Shown here in pieces: positions 1-10,462 of a DNA stretch of 64,000 nt. A program made the position numbers and the translations under genes. Location of the stretch: contig NC_030384.2 in assembly GCF_001625215.2 (NCBI RefSeq), positions 30,802,527-30,866,526 on the forward strand, in the 5' to 3' direction. The stretch is from Daucus carota subsp. sativus. Its lineage: Eukaryota; Streptophyta; Magnoliopsida; Apiales; Apiaceae. Position 1 is the stretch's first letter, and the number at the start of each line of letters is the position of its first letter. The notes beneath the pieces were generated by a model, which had not been told where the DNA came from, did not search any database, and saw only the letters and a program-made list of their open reading frames with translations.

Positions 1-798
1 TATAGAAGAAATCGGCACTGATTCAGGATTAATAAAAATCGGGAATTAATAGGGGTGAAAATCTGCTGTATTTTAATATTAAAATATTATTTTTAATATT
101 TAGTTATTATTATATTTATTATTTAATAACAAATATATTTACTATATCATAAATTCTATAATTGTTCATATTTAAAGTAATATAGTGTTCAATTTTAATA
201 ATTTATTATATATACTTTGATTGAGAAACTTTTATAAAAATTAATTGGATTTTAAAAATTGAATCGGTCGTCCACTTTGTAGGGGATTAATCGGTTAAAT
301 TGAGGATTTTTAGAACACTAATTATATCATTTATATCAAATTAATTAGACTTATTTAGTAGATTTATTAGATTAAATTTTCTATATATTATTTGTCAGTA
401 TTATAACAAATTTATGGTTCGAATATCATCATCAATACATCAAAATATTTATACTATCATTTCTATCCAAAATATTAATAAATAAAAATTGAATCCCACA
501 AATAATATAAAATTATATTTATATATATATATATATTATTTAGTTCTAAAATTACAAACATAATATATTATTGTATTATATTTTAATTTAATTAAAATTA
601 TAATTTATTATTGACATATTTAATTAAATCAATTAAATCAGATGACTAGAATCATTAGATTGAATTTTGTAATATTTCATTATGATGTTATTAAAAGTCC
701 GAGGTTTAATAATTTATCTTTCCACTACGTCCTGTCAATAGCATATTAAAATATATTATGGATTTAAGCACTCAAAATTAATAATTATTATAAATCAT
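1..798. other. AT-rich intergenic DNA, no gene
   Basis: Very AT-rich sequence with no sustained reading frame and no recognisable protein. The right-hand part is probably the body of the Helitron whose 3' end follows; its 5' end was not found and may lie outside the window. Confidence 0.6.
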
Positions 799-825
799 CC
801 GTGCATTGCACGGGTCATAAGCTAG
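799..825 (+). mobile_element. Helitron 3' terminus
   Basis: A 7-bp stem (CCGTGCA at 799-805, TGCACGG at 807-813, one-base loop) is followed nine bases later by CTAG at 822-825 and then T. A short hairpin 9-12 bases before CTRR, with insertion next to T, is the Helitron 3' signature. The 27529-28615 element has nearly the same terminus on the other strand. No helicase gene is visible. Confidence 0.7.
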
Positions 826-1400
826 TTTTAACAATAATTACGCATTACAAATTTAATATATAAATCCGTATTAGATCTTATTAAAATTTATAATAAAATT
901 CAACTAATTTAAAATCAAAATTTTAAATGAATAATTAAATTAACAAACTAATGTCTGAATCGATTATACAATTCCTTCTTTTCTTTTCTTGTTTCTCCTT
1001 CTTCGACCCTTCAAAGCATATATCAATTAAGTTTTGTTTGACACCATCATCTCGATTACACAATCATTATGAATTAAGCAATTGGAACTACAAATTTATT
1101 AATCAAGCAAAATACTATTTAAAATCGTCTTCTGAGCAAATCATAATCCCCAAACGATATCAGTGAAAACCTAAATCAAAAACTCTACCCCGTCGTACAT
1201 CATCATCAACTATCACTAATTTCAACAAGTCTCCTGAATCTTATTATCACCGGATTCTAAATCAATCATTTTAAATGAATAATTATTATTTTTTTTGAAA
1301 CAAAATGAACAATTATTTTTAAAACTATTATTAGCATCAAATAAACACTTCATATCACATGTATCGTAGTCGTGTACCGTATCGTGCATGATTTTGTTTC
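826..1400. other. Intergenic, no supported gene
   Basis: AT-rich sequence. A 71-codon open frame at 951-1166 has no recognisable domain and a composition like its surroundings, so it is not called. Confidence 0.6.
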
Positions 1401-2506
1401 CTTACAGCTAGAGGTGGCCAAACGGGCCAAACCGTCCGGCCCAACCGGAACTGAACCGCCTTTTTAACCGCCCCGGAACCGTCTAAATACGGTCCGGTTC
1501 AAAACCGACCGAATCGTCACTCAACACGGGCCGAATACGGGTTATCAAATATAAAACCGAACCGTAACCGGCCCGGAACCGTTGGAATTCGTTTAAACCG
1601 TCTCGTTTAAACCGTAAAACCGTCGAATCTGTAACCGCCCAGACCGAACCGTGAACCGTGTAATTTAATTATTTTATTAATTTATAATGGTATATTTTTA
1701 ATTATTTTGATAAAAAATTTGTAACTTAATTATACACTTGATAAAAAATATTTTCAAATTTATTATTAAATTAAAGGTAAACTGACCACGGTCACGGTTT
1801 GAACCGTGGAACCCGGAACCGCGGTTCACCGTGGAACCGCTTGAACCACTGGCACCACTTAAATTACATAATCTTTGCAACCATTAAATTACATAACTGA
1901 CATCATCTCAGATTAATTTTAAACTAAATGTCAACTATCAAAAAATTATTTTCAAAATTTTAATTAAATTAATATTAAAATTCTCTCTTTTCCATTATAT
2001 TATATTAGAAAAATATAGAATTTTAAATTTTAAACAAAATAAAAAGTTTATATTTTAATAAAAAGTTTATATTTTAATAAAAAGTGTCTATTTTAATACA
2101 CTCGATATTTATATTTTATTTTTTGTTTTATATGAAAACATTAAAGTTTACATTTTAAAATGAAATTGAAACTTTAAAAAAAGTAAAATTTATATTTTAA
2201 TACACTCGATATTATATATTATACACTCGATAAAAATTATTTTCAAATTTATTATTAAATTAAAGGTAAACCGTTGAACCACGGTCACGGTTTGAACCGT
2301 TGAACCGCGGAACCACGGTTTGAACCGCGGAACCGCGGTTCACCGTGTAACCGTTGGGCCAACGGTAACCTGCTTTCAGTCTGGCACTCTGGCAGTCGCA
2401 GGCTCGCAGCACAGCTCCAACGGCTCCCTGCGTCCAGTCCAGTCGTCCAGACGTCCAGACGCCCTCCAACGGCTCCCTGCGCAACGGCTCCCTCTCCAAC
2501 CCCGAC

Positions 2507-2513
2507 TATATAA
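2507..2513 (+). promoter_or_regulatory. TATA box of the hAT element
   Basis: TATATAA sits in a locally GC-rich stretch inside the hAT element, about 30-40 bp before a pyrimidine-rich CT leader and about 240 bp before the first in-frame ATG of the transposase remnant. Spacing and context fit a core promoter; activity is not shown. Confidence 0.5.
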
Positions 2514-2549
2514 ACCCCCGACCTTCCTCCATTGTCGACACCTTATGTG

Positions 2550-2552
<3 letters not shown>

Positions 2553-2582
<30 letters not shown>

Positions 2583-2610
2583 TCTCTGTGCTCTCTCTCT
2601 CACTCTCTCT
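2553..2610 (+). repeat. CT/TC microsatellite
   Basis: Interrupted (CT)n tract in the presumed 5' leader of the hAT transposase remnant. It keeps several frames open and creates spurious Ser/Leu-rich ORFs on both strands. Confidence 0.9.
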
Positions 2611-2750
2611 CTCACTCTCATCTCAGTCTAAACTCTGCTCTCTCAGTCCTTAACTCTTCCCAGACACCATTTCCGGCCACCTTTAATCCTCGACGAACTA
2701 AAGAAGATGAATATGAAGAAGATCGACATTTTAGTGACATTATTTATGAT

Positions 2751-3455
2751 ATGAAAGTGAAATGGATTGAATATTTTACAGATTTCCCATATATTTATGG
2801 TATTGCATGCCTACTTGATCCCGGTGTTAGACAAGAAGGTTTAGAAAACATGTTAGAACATTATTATAAGGTGTTAGGAGTTTCATATGATCATGTTTTA
2901 TATGTTACTAATTGTCTCAATTTATTGCATCGTCTTATAGACATGTACCTTCCAAGTACTGAAACCGCTATACCACCAAAGACAAGTTCTTCAAATAGAT
3001 TTAATAGTAAAATGTTAGGAATAATAACTAAAAAACAAAAGGTTAGAATTTCTACTACGTCTGCTCCTGTAGCTTCGGCTTCTACTACTATGCTTAGAGA
3101 ATTTTTTTCGTATAACTATGAATTAGACGAAGATTTTGAAATATTAACATGGTGGAGAAGTCATGAGATACAATTTCCAGTTTTATCTAAAATTGCAAGG
3201 GACGTATTAGTAGTCCCTGCCTCTACAATTGCATCGGAGTCGGCTTTTAGTGCAGGTAGAAGAGTTTTGGATGAGAAAAGATCAAGTCTCGCGCCAGATG
3301 CGGTAAAGATTTGTGTTTGTAAAAAAGATTGGGACCAAGCTGCGAAAAGACAACAAGGACTTCAAGAAGATGACTCGGACGAGGAAGAAGATCCTTGGAT
3401 GTTGATGGATACTTCGTCGTCCGAAGGCGGCAATTCGAGAAATGAACAAGAATAA
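2751..3455 (+). CDS. hAT transposase C-terminal remnant (dimerisation domain)
   Basis: From the first in-frame ATG this encodes 234 residues; the frame is open further upstream only through the CT repeat. The second half matches the hAT C-terminal dimerisation domain of RICESLEEPER/DAYSLEEPER-type transposases: a WW pair, FPVLSKIARDVLVVPAS, then ASESAFSAGRRVLDEKRSSL, and an acidic tail. The first part (around DFPYIYGIACLLDPGVR) is the linker normally just before that domain. Full hAT transposases are about 650-700 residues; the BED finger and the first catalytic acidic residues are missing. The remnant cannot be a complete transposase, though the dimerisation module itself is uninterrupted. 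Whether it is translated is unknown. Confidence 0.85.
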   Translation: MKVKWIEYFTDFPYIYGIACLLDPGVRQEGLENMLEHYYKVLGVSYDHVLYVTNCLNLLHRLIDMYLPSTETAIPPKTSSSNRFNSKMLGIITKKQKVRISTTSAPVASASTTMLREFFSYNYELDEDFEILTWWRSHEIQFPVLSKIARDVLVVPASTIASESAFSAGRRVLDEKRSSLAPDAVKICVCKKDWDQAAKRQQGLQEDDSDEEEDPWMLMDTSSSEGGNSRNEQE

Positions 3456-3697
3456 ATAAAAAATTTCTTTCGTTATGTATTTTTTTATTTAGTTTGTACA
3501 AGCGGTTTGTTCCGTTAAATTTTTTAGAGAGGAGTCCTCTCACATTATTTGTAAAACTTTTTTCTAATTTATAAAATTTACAAGAGGTACCGCCCTCTTT
3601 TTATCATTTATTTATTAGTTTATAATAATTTATTATTAATTAAATTAAACAATAACATTTAACAAAAATAAATTGAACAAATAGAAATTCCAGAAAA

Positions 3698-4439
3698 TGA
3701 CTGCCACCCACGTTCCATTCCAAGTCTGCACTTATACTAAAAGCCAAAACATTCACTACAAAACAAAAAAATACACAATCATCAGTTCATCACATGTTGT
3801 ACCACTGCCTGCAGAAGCTGTTGTGTCTGTCGGAGACCGCCGTTCGAACCGCGAACCGCGAACCGTTCGAACCGCGAACCGCGAACCGTGAACCGCATAA
3901 CCCGCCAAACCCGCCAAACCGTATAACACGGTTCCGGTTACCTTCTACACCAGCCCGGCCCAGACCGGCCCGGACCGCCATTCTTGCCGTGCCGGTTACG
4001 GTTCCATCGGTGACGGTTCAAAACCCATTTGAACCGGCCCGAACCGGCACGGCCCGCCCGTTTGGCCGGCTATTGACTGCCACCCACGTTCCATTCCAAG
4101 TCCGCACTTATACTAAAAGCCAAAACATTCACTACAAAACAAAAAAATACACAATCATCAGTTCATCACATGTTGTACTACTGCCTGCAGAAGCTGTTGT
4201 GTCTGTCGGAGACCGCCGTTCGAACCGCGAACCGCGAACCGTTCGAACCGCGAACCGTGAACCGCATAACCCGCCAAACCCGCCAAACCGTATAACACGG
4301 TTCCGGTTACCTTCTACACCAGCCCGGTCCGGACCCGGACCGCCATTCTTGCCGTGCCGGTTACGGTTCCATCGGTGACGGTTCAAAACCCGTTTGAACC
4401 GGCCCGAACCGGCACGGCCCGCCCGTTTGGCCGGCTCTA
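3698..4439 (+). repeat. Tandem duplication of the hAT 3' end, period about 376 bp
   Basis: Copy 1 (3698-4073) and copy 2 (4074-4439) both begin TGACTGCCACCCACGTTCCA and are nearly identical; copy 2 lacks one 9-bp GAACCGCGA-type unit. Each copy ends with the terminal-repeat motif GCCCGTTTGGCCGGC, so an internal copy of the right terminus lies at about 4057-4072. The near identity points to a recent duplication. Confidence 0.9.
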
Positions 4440-4447
4440 CTTACAGC

Positions 4448-7400
4448 TAATGCTAGTGAATTAAGAAGGCCGTCTGAATATGGCCGTGTCAGGGCCTTCC
4501 GAAGTCCGGACTAACGAGTTGTTTTTTTTTTGACAAGAACGAGTTGTTAATTGAACGTCTTTCATGGATATTTTCATTTTTATTTGAATCAAGTATTCTT
4601 TGAGCCCAAATAGTTTATAATATGGGCCTCCGGGGTGGGCTAGACAAGTCCATTTCAACATCAAAGTGTTACATATATACCCAAATGCTAACTACCTTGA
4701 GACAAAATAATTTGAATAGCATATTAGCATGGTTTGGATAATCAAACATTCAAACCACTTTAACCTATGCAGATTAGGAAAATGAGTTGCTCTTATTTTT
4801 CCATTATGTCATTCTTTATCAGAAACGGCATTATCTAATCATAATATTTTGGCTAATTATTTTAGATATATATTAATCGTTAAACTCTTAGAGTTCTACA
4901 AAAGGTGTTTCTTAATCAATTGATATAAATTAATTTCCTTCTATCATTAAAGATGGTGACGCACAGCCCTACTAGTTAACAACCATTATTGATTAATTGG
5001 CCTAATTAATAACTAATCTATAATAATTACGTGACTACTTTGCTACCTAATGCTGAAAGAGCACACCATGAAATTAATATATAAACCACCGTGGAAAATC
5101 ATAAGAGACGCGAAATGTCAAAGAAAAGAAGCTAAATGACAAGCTAGAATGGTTTAAACGTCCCATTCATGTTAACCCCGATTTTAACAAAACAGTGGCA
5201 TGCAAAACTCTGGGTAGTGAGAGCAGGTTTGGGTGTAGAAATGGTTAACATATATGATTGAGAGCAGGTAATGATGATGAAACAAAGTCCAAGCCAAATG
5301 CTTGCTCTAACTTTCATATTTCATCAGCCACCTAACTCCAATCAGACCTACTACTGAATTAGTGGACTGTTGAATTTTGAGATTTGTAAAATTTTATTTA
5401 AATTTATTTAAAAGAATTAATTTCCGGTGTTAACTCAACAGGTTGGATTTCCCTATGCCTGAAAATTATTAATCTAGTAATATAGATATATTAATAAAAA
5501 GGTTAGAGATTATATTTTGATGATTACAAAAAACAGTTAAATCATTTTTGTTTATTAATATATAAAGAGTATACGAGTAATAATATATCATGCACGAAAT
5601 ATTATATAAAAATATCACAGTTCCACATTAATCGAAATCAACAAATTTGGAGGCATCGTGAGTAGGAATAAGAATAAGAAATGAGAAGGAAGGGTATGAG
5701 ATGAGTGGCATGAGAATGGGTGTTCCAAGAGCAGTGTAAAAAATCATTTACTTTTTAAGTGTGATTGGGTTCTCATTTCATATCATAAAATTACAAATTC
5801 AAACACCAACATATGAATTTGAGATTCTGATTTTTATAACAGGACTCATTAATCATAAATCAGATGCGTCATAAATAACAGATGCCGGGGACTAAGACAT
5901 CAATAATATGGCAACTTGAATAATCTACCTCTCTGATGTTGACTCTGAGTTTTCCTCATTATAGCTGAAGTCAATGTTAACAGTGTTTATAGTTGTAATT
6001 AGAATACTAAGGTCGCACTACAATTATATTAAATATCTAAAAATTATTACTACATGCTATGAATAAAAAGGTGGAGACTATGTAAAAAAACTCAACTCCA
6101 ATACTACATCTCCTTCGGTCATAAATATAGTCAAACATCTACTAATTTATAAGATATGGGTAAGAAGATTTCATATCATTTATGATCATATTAAAGTGAT
6201 ATACAGAAGCGATGCTTAGATATCTCAAACTGCTATTTTCTCAAAATGTCTTCAAATAGATGATGCGTAAATTTGGGATGATTATATTGGTGAGATTAAT
6301 GTAACTCCAAGAGATCCATGTCTATTTATTGATCTTATATCTAATAGAAAGATGACACGTGAATTTGCGGATTTTTTTTGGGATACCTAATTTTTTCTTT
6401 CTAATTTATTACAATATAAAATATTAACAATATATTATTTTTAAAGTATAATCAAATAATATAGTCAATAACATCAAAATAATAATATATATTACTGAGT
6501 ATTACAAATTTTACACAATGCTACGTGTATAATTTAATCAAACTTTTATATAATAAATCTTTTGTTTACCTTGCTCATTTTGTTATGATTTTGTAAGAGA
6601 GCTGGAAGGGACTACCGACATAGCTCGATGTTACTTATTAAATTATGTAATTGGTCAAAACCTAATGTCTTGTCATTTGGCTAAATCAAATATGAAGAAA
6701 TATGAAAATCAATCCTTTCTTAATTAATATCAGCGCCCCTCGGATACTTAGAATTCTTTACTTAACATAAAAAAGTCACTTATGAAATTGTTTTAAGTGT
6801 TTTAAGTCACTTACAAAGTTGGTTATAGTGATAAAATAATTTTTAATTATTTGTTGAATAGATATATTATTACTACGTATAAAATTATTATTGTAATAAT
6901 AATAAGTATTCTAATTTTTTTTGAAAAGTGTTATATAGATTTTTATTGTTCAAATTTAAAATTCAGAAGAATAACCAAAAAAATTTAGTCAGACGTTTAA
7001 AAGCAGCCAAACAAACCACCGTCGGGGTCATTTTCTTCTCACATTAGTGCGCACAAGTTATCTCGAATACTATTAAAAAAAAAGTTATCTCGAGTACTCC
7101 ATACAAAAAAAACTATAAGAATATAATCATATATATGTTTAAGTGAGATTTTGCGAGGGTCTTTTGTCGTACTTCATGCCAATTTTACGTCACTGGATAA
7201 AATATTAAATTACTCGCGCGTGGTGGGCATTTGTCCCCTTTTGCAGTGATACGGATCTTTTCTTCTCTTCTTTCCGTTATACCGATTTTATATTTGAAAA
7301 TTTATAATCTTATTCATTATAGTATTAATCTATAGAACATATAAAATTTGATTTTAAGTTTGTTAATCGGTACAGCACATTATAGTCTTAGTATCATACA

Positions 7401-7594
7401 AGGGATTATTTAATTCGAGTTTCACTGGTATCCCGTAATCCATTCGTGTCGATTGATCGTTAATATTTTTGAATAAAAATTTGATACGTATCTTAAAACT
7501 CATATATAATATTGTCTAATTAATCATAATTTTTCTGAATAACAATTTAAAATTAAAATTTTATTTAAAAATATATTTAAAAATAAGTTATGAA
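4448..7594. other. Gene-free intergenic region
   Basis: No convincing coding frame on either strand. It is AT-rich, with several unresolved degenerate repeats (for example the GAATAAGAATGAGA-like stretch near 5660-5740). Confidence 0.6.
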
Positions 7595-7604
7595 ACTATA
7601 TGTA

Positions 7605-8065
7605 GGGGAGGGTTCTGGTACAAACTTACAAACTTTTTTTTTTCAACACATATATAACTTGAGTTTAACATTTTTTAGGATATTTTGTTGAACATCGATC
7701 AAAATTGTGTTGGAGAAGTACATAAACTAATTTTTCAATATAAGAACTAAGTTAAACGCATTATATAACCAATATTTATATTTCTATACCCTACCCAAAC
7801 CCCAGAGGGATAGCTTACGCATCTTTATAACTATATTCAACACAATGATAATTAGTGCTCTACACCCGATGTTGAACCTCAATTACAAATGTGTTGAATG
7901 CACGATTTATTTATGCGTTATTTTTAAAAATTGTGATGTTTTTTCAAGAATTTTCAACATGAATACTTTCTATAACTAAAGATTAACATGATGGGAGAAT
8001 AAAAAAATTCAAAAAAAAAGTTTGTAAGTTTGTAACTTAAAATTTTTTTTATTTGATCCTATCCC
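7605..8065. mobile_element. Mutator-type MITE with 10-bp target duplication
   Basis: A perfect 10-bp direct repeat, ACTATATGTA, flanks the element at 7595-7604 and 8066-8075; 9-11 bp duplications are typical of Mutator-like elements. The left end starts GGGGAGGGTTC and the right end read in reverse starts GGGATAGGATC. Further in, TACAAACTTACAAAC followed by a T-run occurs inverted near both ends. The interior is about 460 bp and non-coding. Confidence 0.8.
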
Positions 8066-8167
8066 ACTATATGTATATGTCTTGAAAATACTTGTCGAAG
8101 TAATGTAAAAGAATGTTAACAACCTAAAAGAACATAATGATATGATTTATGTTAATTTCGAACACAT

Positions 8168-8893
8168 AGGTTGTGTTTGGTTGAAAAATTTCTTCCTTCA
8201 AACAATATTCATTCATTCGACCTAGACCCGGCAATTTGACACGAAACACGCTAACACGACACGAAAAAAATTGATATGAGTTTTGATTTTTGATACACGA
8301 AAGTACACGAACACGAAATTACATGATAGATTTCGTGTCAGATATGGATTTTCATTTTGGGTACACGAAATACACGAAAGTGCACGAAATATTTGTACAT
8401 AATTTTTATTATATATATGTAATAATATACTAAATATACAATTGCGTAAAAAAATACATATTTATATGTATATGTATATGTAGATATATATTATAGATAT
8501 ATTAACAAATTTGTATTGTATTGTATGCAAGCATGAATATATCCTTCATATTTAGTAGAATTATAGATGAAAATATATATATTAAAATTACTTTCTGATT
8601 AAAATTACATTAATATTTTTATATATAATATACACGAAAAGTACACGGAAAATACACGAAACGTTTCGGAACAGATACACGTTTCAAATTAGGTACACGA
8701 AATTAATAACGGACGGATACGGGTTTCACCTTCGAATACACGAAACACGAAAATATATGAAACCAAACGATTGCCATCTCTAATTCTACCACTCAACCTA
8801 GCATATGATATCATATATAATACTTCAATCCCGTGTTACCTTAACCTTCCTAGTTTCAATTGCATACCACTCTCCAACCAAACGTCCCCTAAA
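8168..8893. mobile_element. Short TIR element (outer MITE) split by a hAT insertion
   Basis: The left flank has AGGTTGTGTTTGGTTG and the right flank, read in reverse, TAGGGGACGTTTGGTTGG, sharing the GTTTGGTTG core common in PIF/Harbinger and hAT MITEs. The outer element is about 165 bp once the inner hAT at 8223-8782 is removed. Its own target duplication is not clear. Confidence 0.5.
8223..8782. mobile_element. Non-autonomous hAT MITE
   Basis: The left end is TAGACCCGGCAATTTGACAC and the right end read in reverse is TAGAGATGGCAAT. Flanking 8-mers are ATTCGACC (8215-8222) and ATTCTACC (8783-8790), one mismatch apart, as expected for a hAT insertion. Subterminal DNA is rich in ACACGAAA repeats. 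There is no coding capacity. Confidence 0.85.
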
Positions 8894-9664
8894 GAAAATT
8901 TATTAAAATTATTCAATTGAATATACACACACACCTATATATTTCATTTAATATTTTTAATGATGCTCAAATTTGTATTTCGTAAGTAATATACTAAAAT
9001 TTATACATTAATATCTATCCAAAATATTAAATAATATTAAATCTCGTAATAAACATATCAAAATTGTATTATATATAATTTAGTTCTAAAATTACAAAAA
9101 AAATGTAAAATATATTTTATTCTTAATTTAATCAAAAATTATGATTATTTATTAACATTAATTATTCTGATTATATATAAATATATGAAATATATAATTT
9201 TAATATTAAAAATATAATAAAAAACACCTGTGCATGATATAAATTGTTATAGATAATACACAAAATACAAATTATATAAAGGTAATTTGGTTTTCCCTCT
9301 ATTATGGAAAAACGGTTTTCAAAAAAATTAATTTTATTTAAAAATGTTTATTTTTATTCCATTTTCAATATTTACTTAATGTTATTTGTATTCCCATGAG
9401 ATATAAATACTCAAACTTAATTTGTTTAATCAGTAAGAGTATTCTGGTAAAAAAATAGTTAGTAACACCAATGATGAGAAATTCATTTTTCTCTACCAAT
9501 CTTAAGAAATAAATATTTTATGGCAAAAAAAAAGGAACAAATATTTAGTAATAGAGGGACAAAATTATGAGAATTTGTGACTTATTGACAACTCTAATTA
9601 GAAAAAATTTCATACCAGGAAATGAATAACTTTAAATATTATTCTTTTCAATTTTGAGACATGA
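8894..9664. other. Intergenic, no gene
   Basis: AT-rich sequence; nothing recognisable on either strand. Confidence 0.6.
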
Positions 9665-9825
9665 CACTAGAAAAAAAAAAGAGACAAAACCGACCGTTAA
9701 AAACGATCGATTGCGTTGTACAACGGTTAGAACTGACCAGCAAAGGTGGTCGATTTTAACCTGATCGATTTTGACAGATTAGTCAGGTTTAAGGTATAAA
9801 ACCGATCACCCTGGTGGTCGGTTTT
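9665..9825 (+). mobile_element. CACTA (EnSpm) terminus fragment
   Basis: It starts with CACTAGAAAAAA and continues with short direct and inverted repeats of GGTGGTCGATTTTAACC and ACCGATCACC type, the usual look of CACTA subterminal arrays. No matching CACTA terminus was found in reverse orientation nearby, so only one end is supported. Confidence 0.5.
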
Positions 9826-10462
9826 CTCAATTGCAAATACTCGCTACGAGCCCTACATTGCCATCTGGTGTCATATGAACGCAACTCAGTATTTGTTCTT
9901 TCGCAATATTCTAACTTTCCCAAATAATTGCCTTTCCTTGATAATGTATAAAAATAATTAATGGTTATATATTTGCGATCTTTAAATTTTTATAATTTTG
10001 TTTAATATTAATGATGCCCGTTTTTGGTAAAATTCTAGATGCGCCACTAATAATAGATGCACACAAGCAAAAGGAATAAACATAAAAAAAGCAAAAGAAA
10101 AAAAATATAAAAAAACAATTATGCACAATGATTACATTTGTAGCAACTATTAGATGTTTCGTTGCTTTCAAAGGAAGAAAGCTATTGCCGGCAATTTCTT
10201 CACAAAATATAATACTCGCATGCATACCTTTACGTAAAACAATATATAAACTGGAGAGTTGACAATGCTTATGAACCCCTATTGGCAACCATTTCAGTAT
10301 AAGCTGCCTGTAATCTCACTACAACTAGCTTGCTTCTACTCATCATGTTCTTGTCCATCTCAAGGGTGCAAATCATTCTTTGTCTACGTGTTTTCTAAGT
10401 AGTTGCTTTCGATAAATTCGGCATTAGAATCTTAGTTAAGTAGTGATCAGCCAGAAATCAGA
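9826..10462. other. 5' flank of GT61-1, no other gene
   Basis: No coding frame stands out. A minus-strand frame at 9965-10288 is low-complexity Phe/Cys-rich and not credible. The proximal few hundred bases presumably hold the GT61-1 promoter, but no clear TATA or motif is distinctive. Confidence 0.5.

Larger units (their letters stand above)
1409..4439 (+). mobile_element. hAT-superfamily DNA transposon, internally deleted
   Basis: A perfect 8-bp target duplication, CTTACAGC, lies at 1401-1408 and 4440-4447. The ends are imperfect inverted repeats: TAGAGGTGGCCAAACGGGCC on the left, and the right end read in reverse begins TAGAGCCGGCCAAACGGGC. Subterminal regions are packed with GAACCG and CGGTTC motifs, as in many plant hAT elements. 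Inside are a TATA box, a CT microsatellite and the C-terminal part of a transposase (2751-3455). The N-terminal BED zinc finger and most of the catalytic region are absent, so the element is not autonomous. The 3' end is tandemly duplicated (separate entry). Confidence 0.93.

Noticed and set aside
951-1166. 71-codon open frame
   Set aside because: No domain, no conserved features, AT-rich background composition.
2260-2631. Overlapping ORFs on both strands in the hAT 5' region
   Set aside because: Created by GC-rich subterminal repeats and the CT microsatellite.
3840-4260. CRISPR-like short repeats (GAACCGCGAACCG)
   Set aside because: Plant hAT subterminal repeats; no regular repeat-spacer structure.
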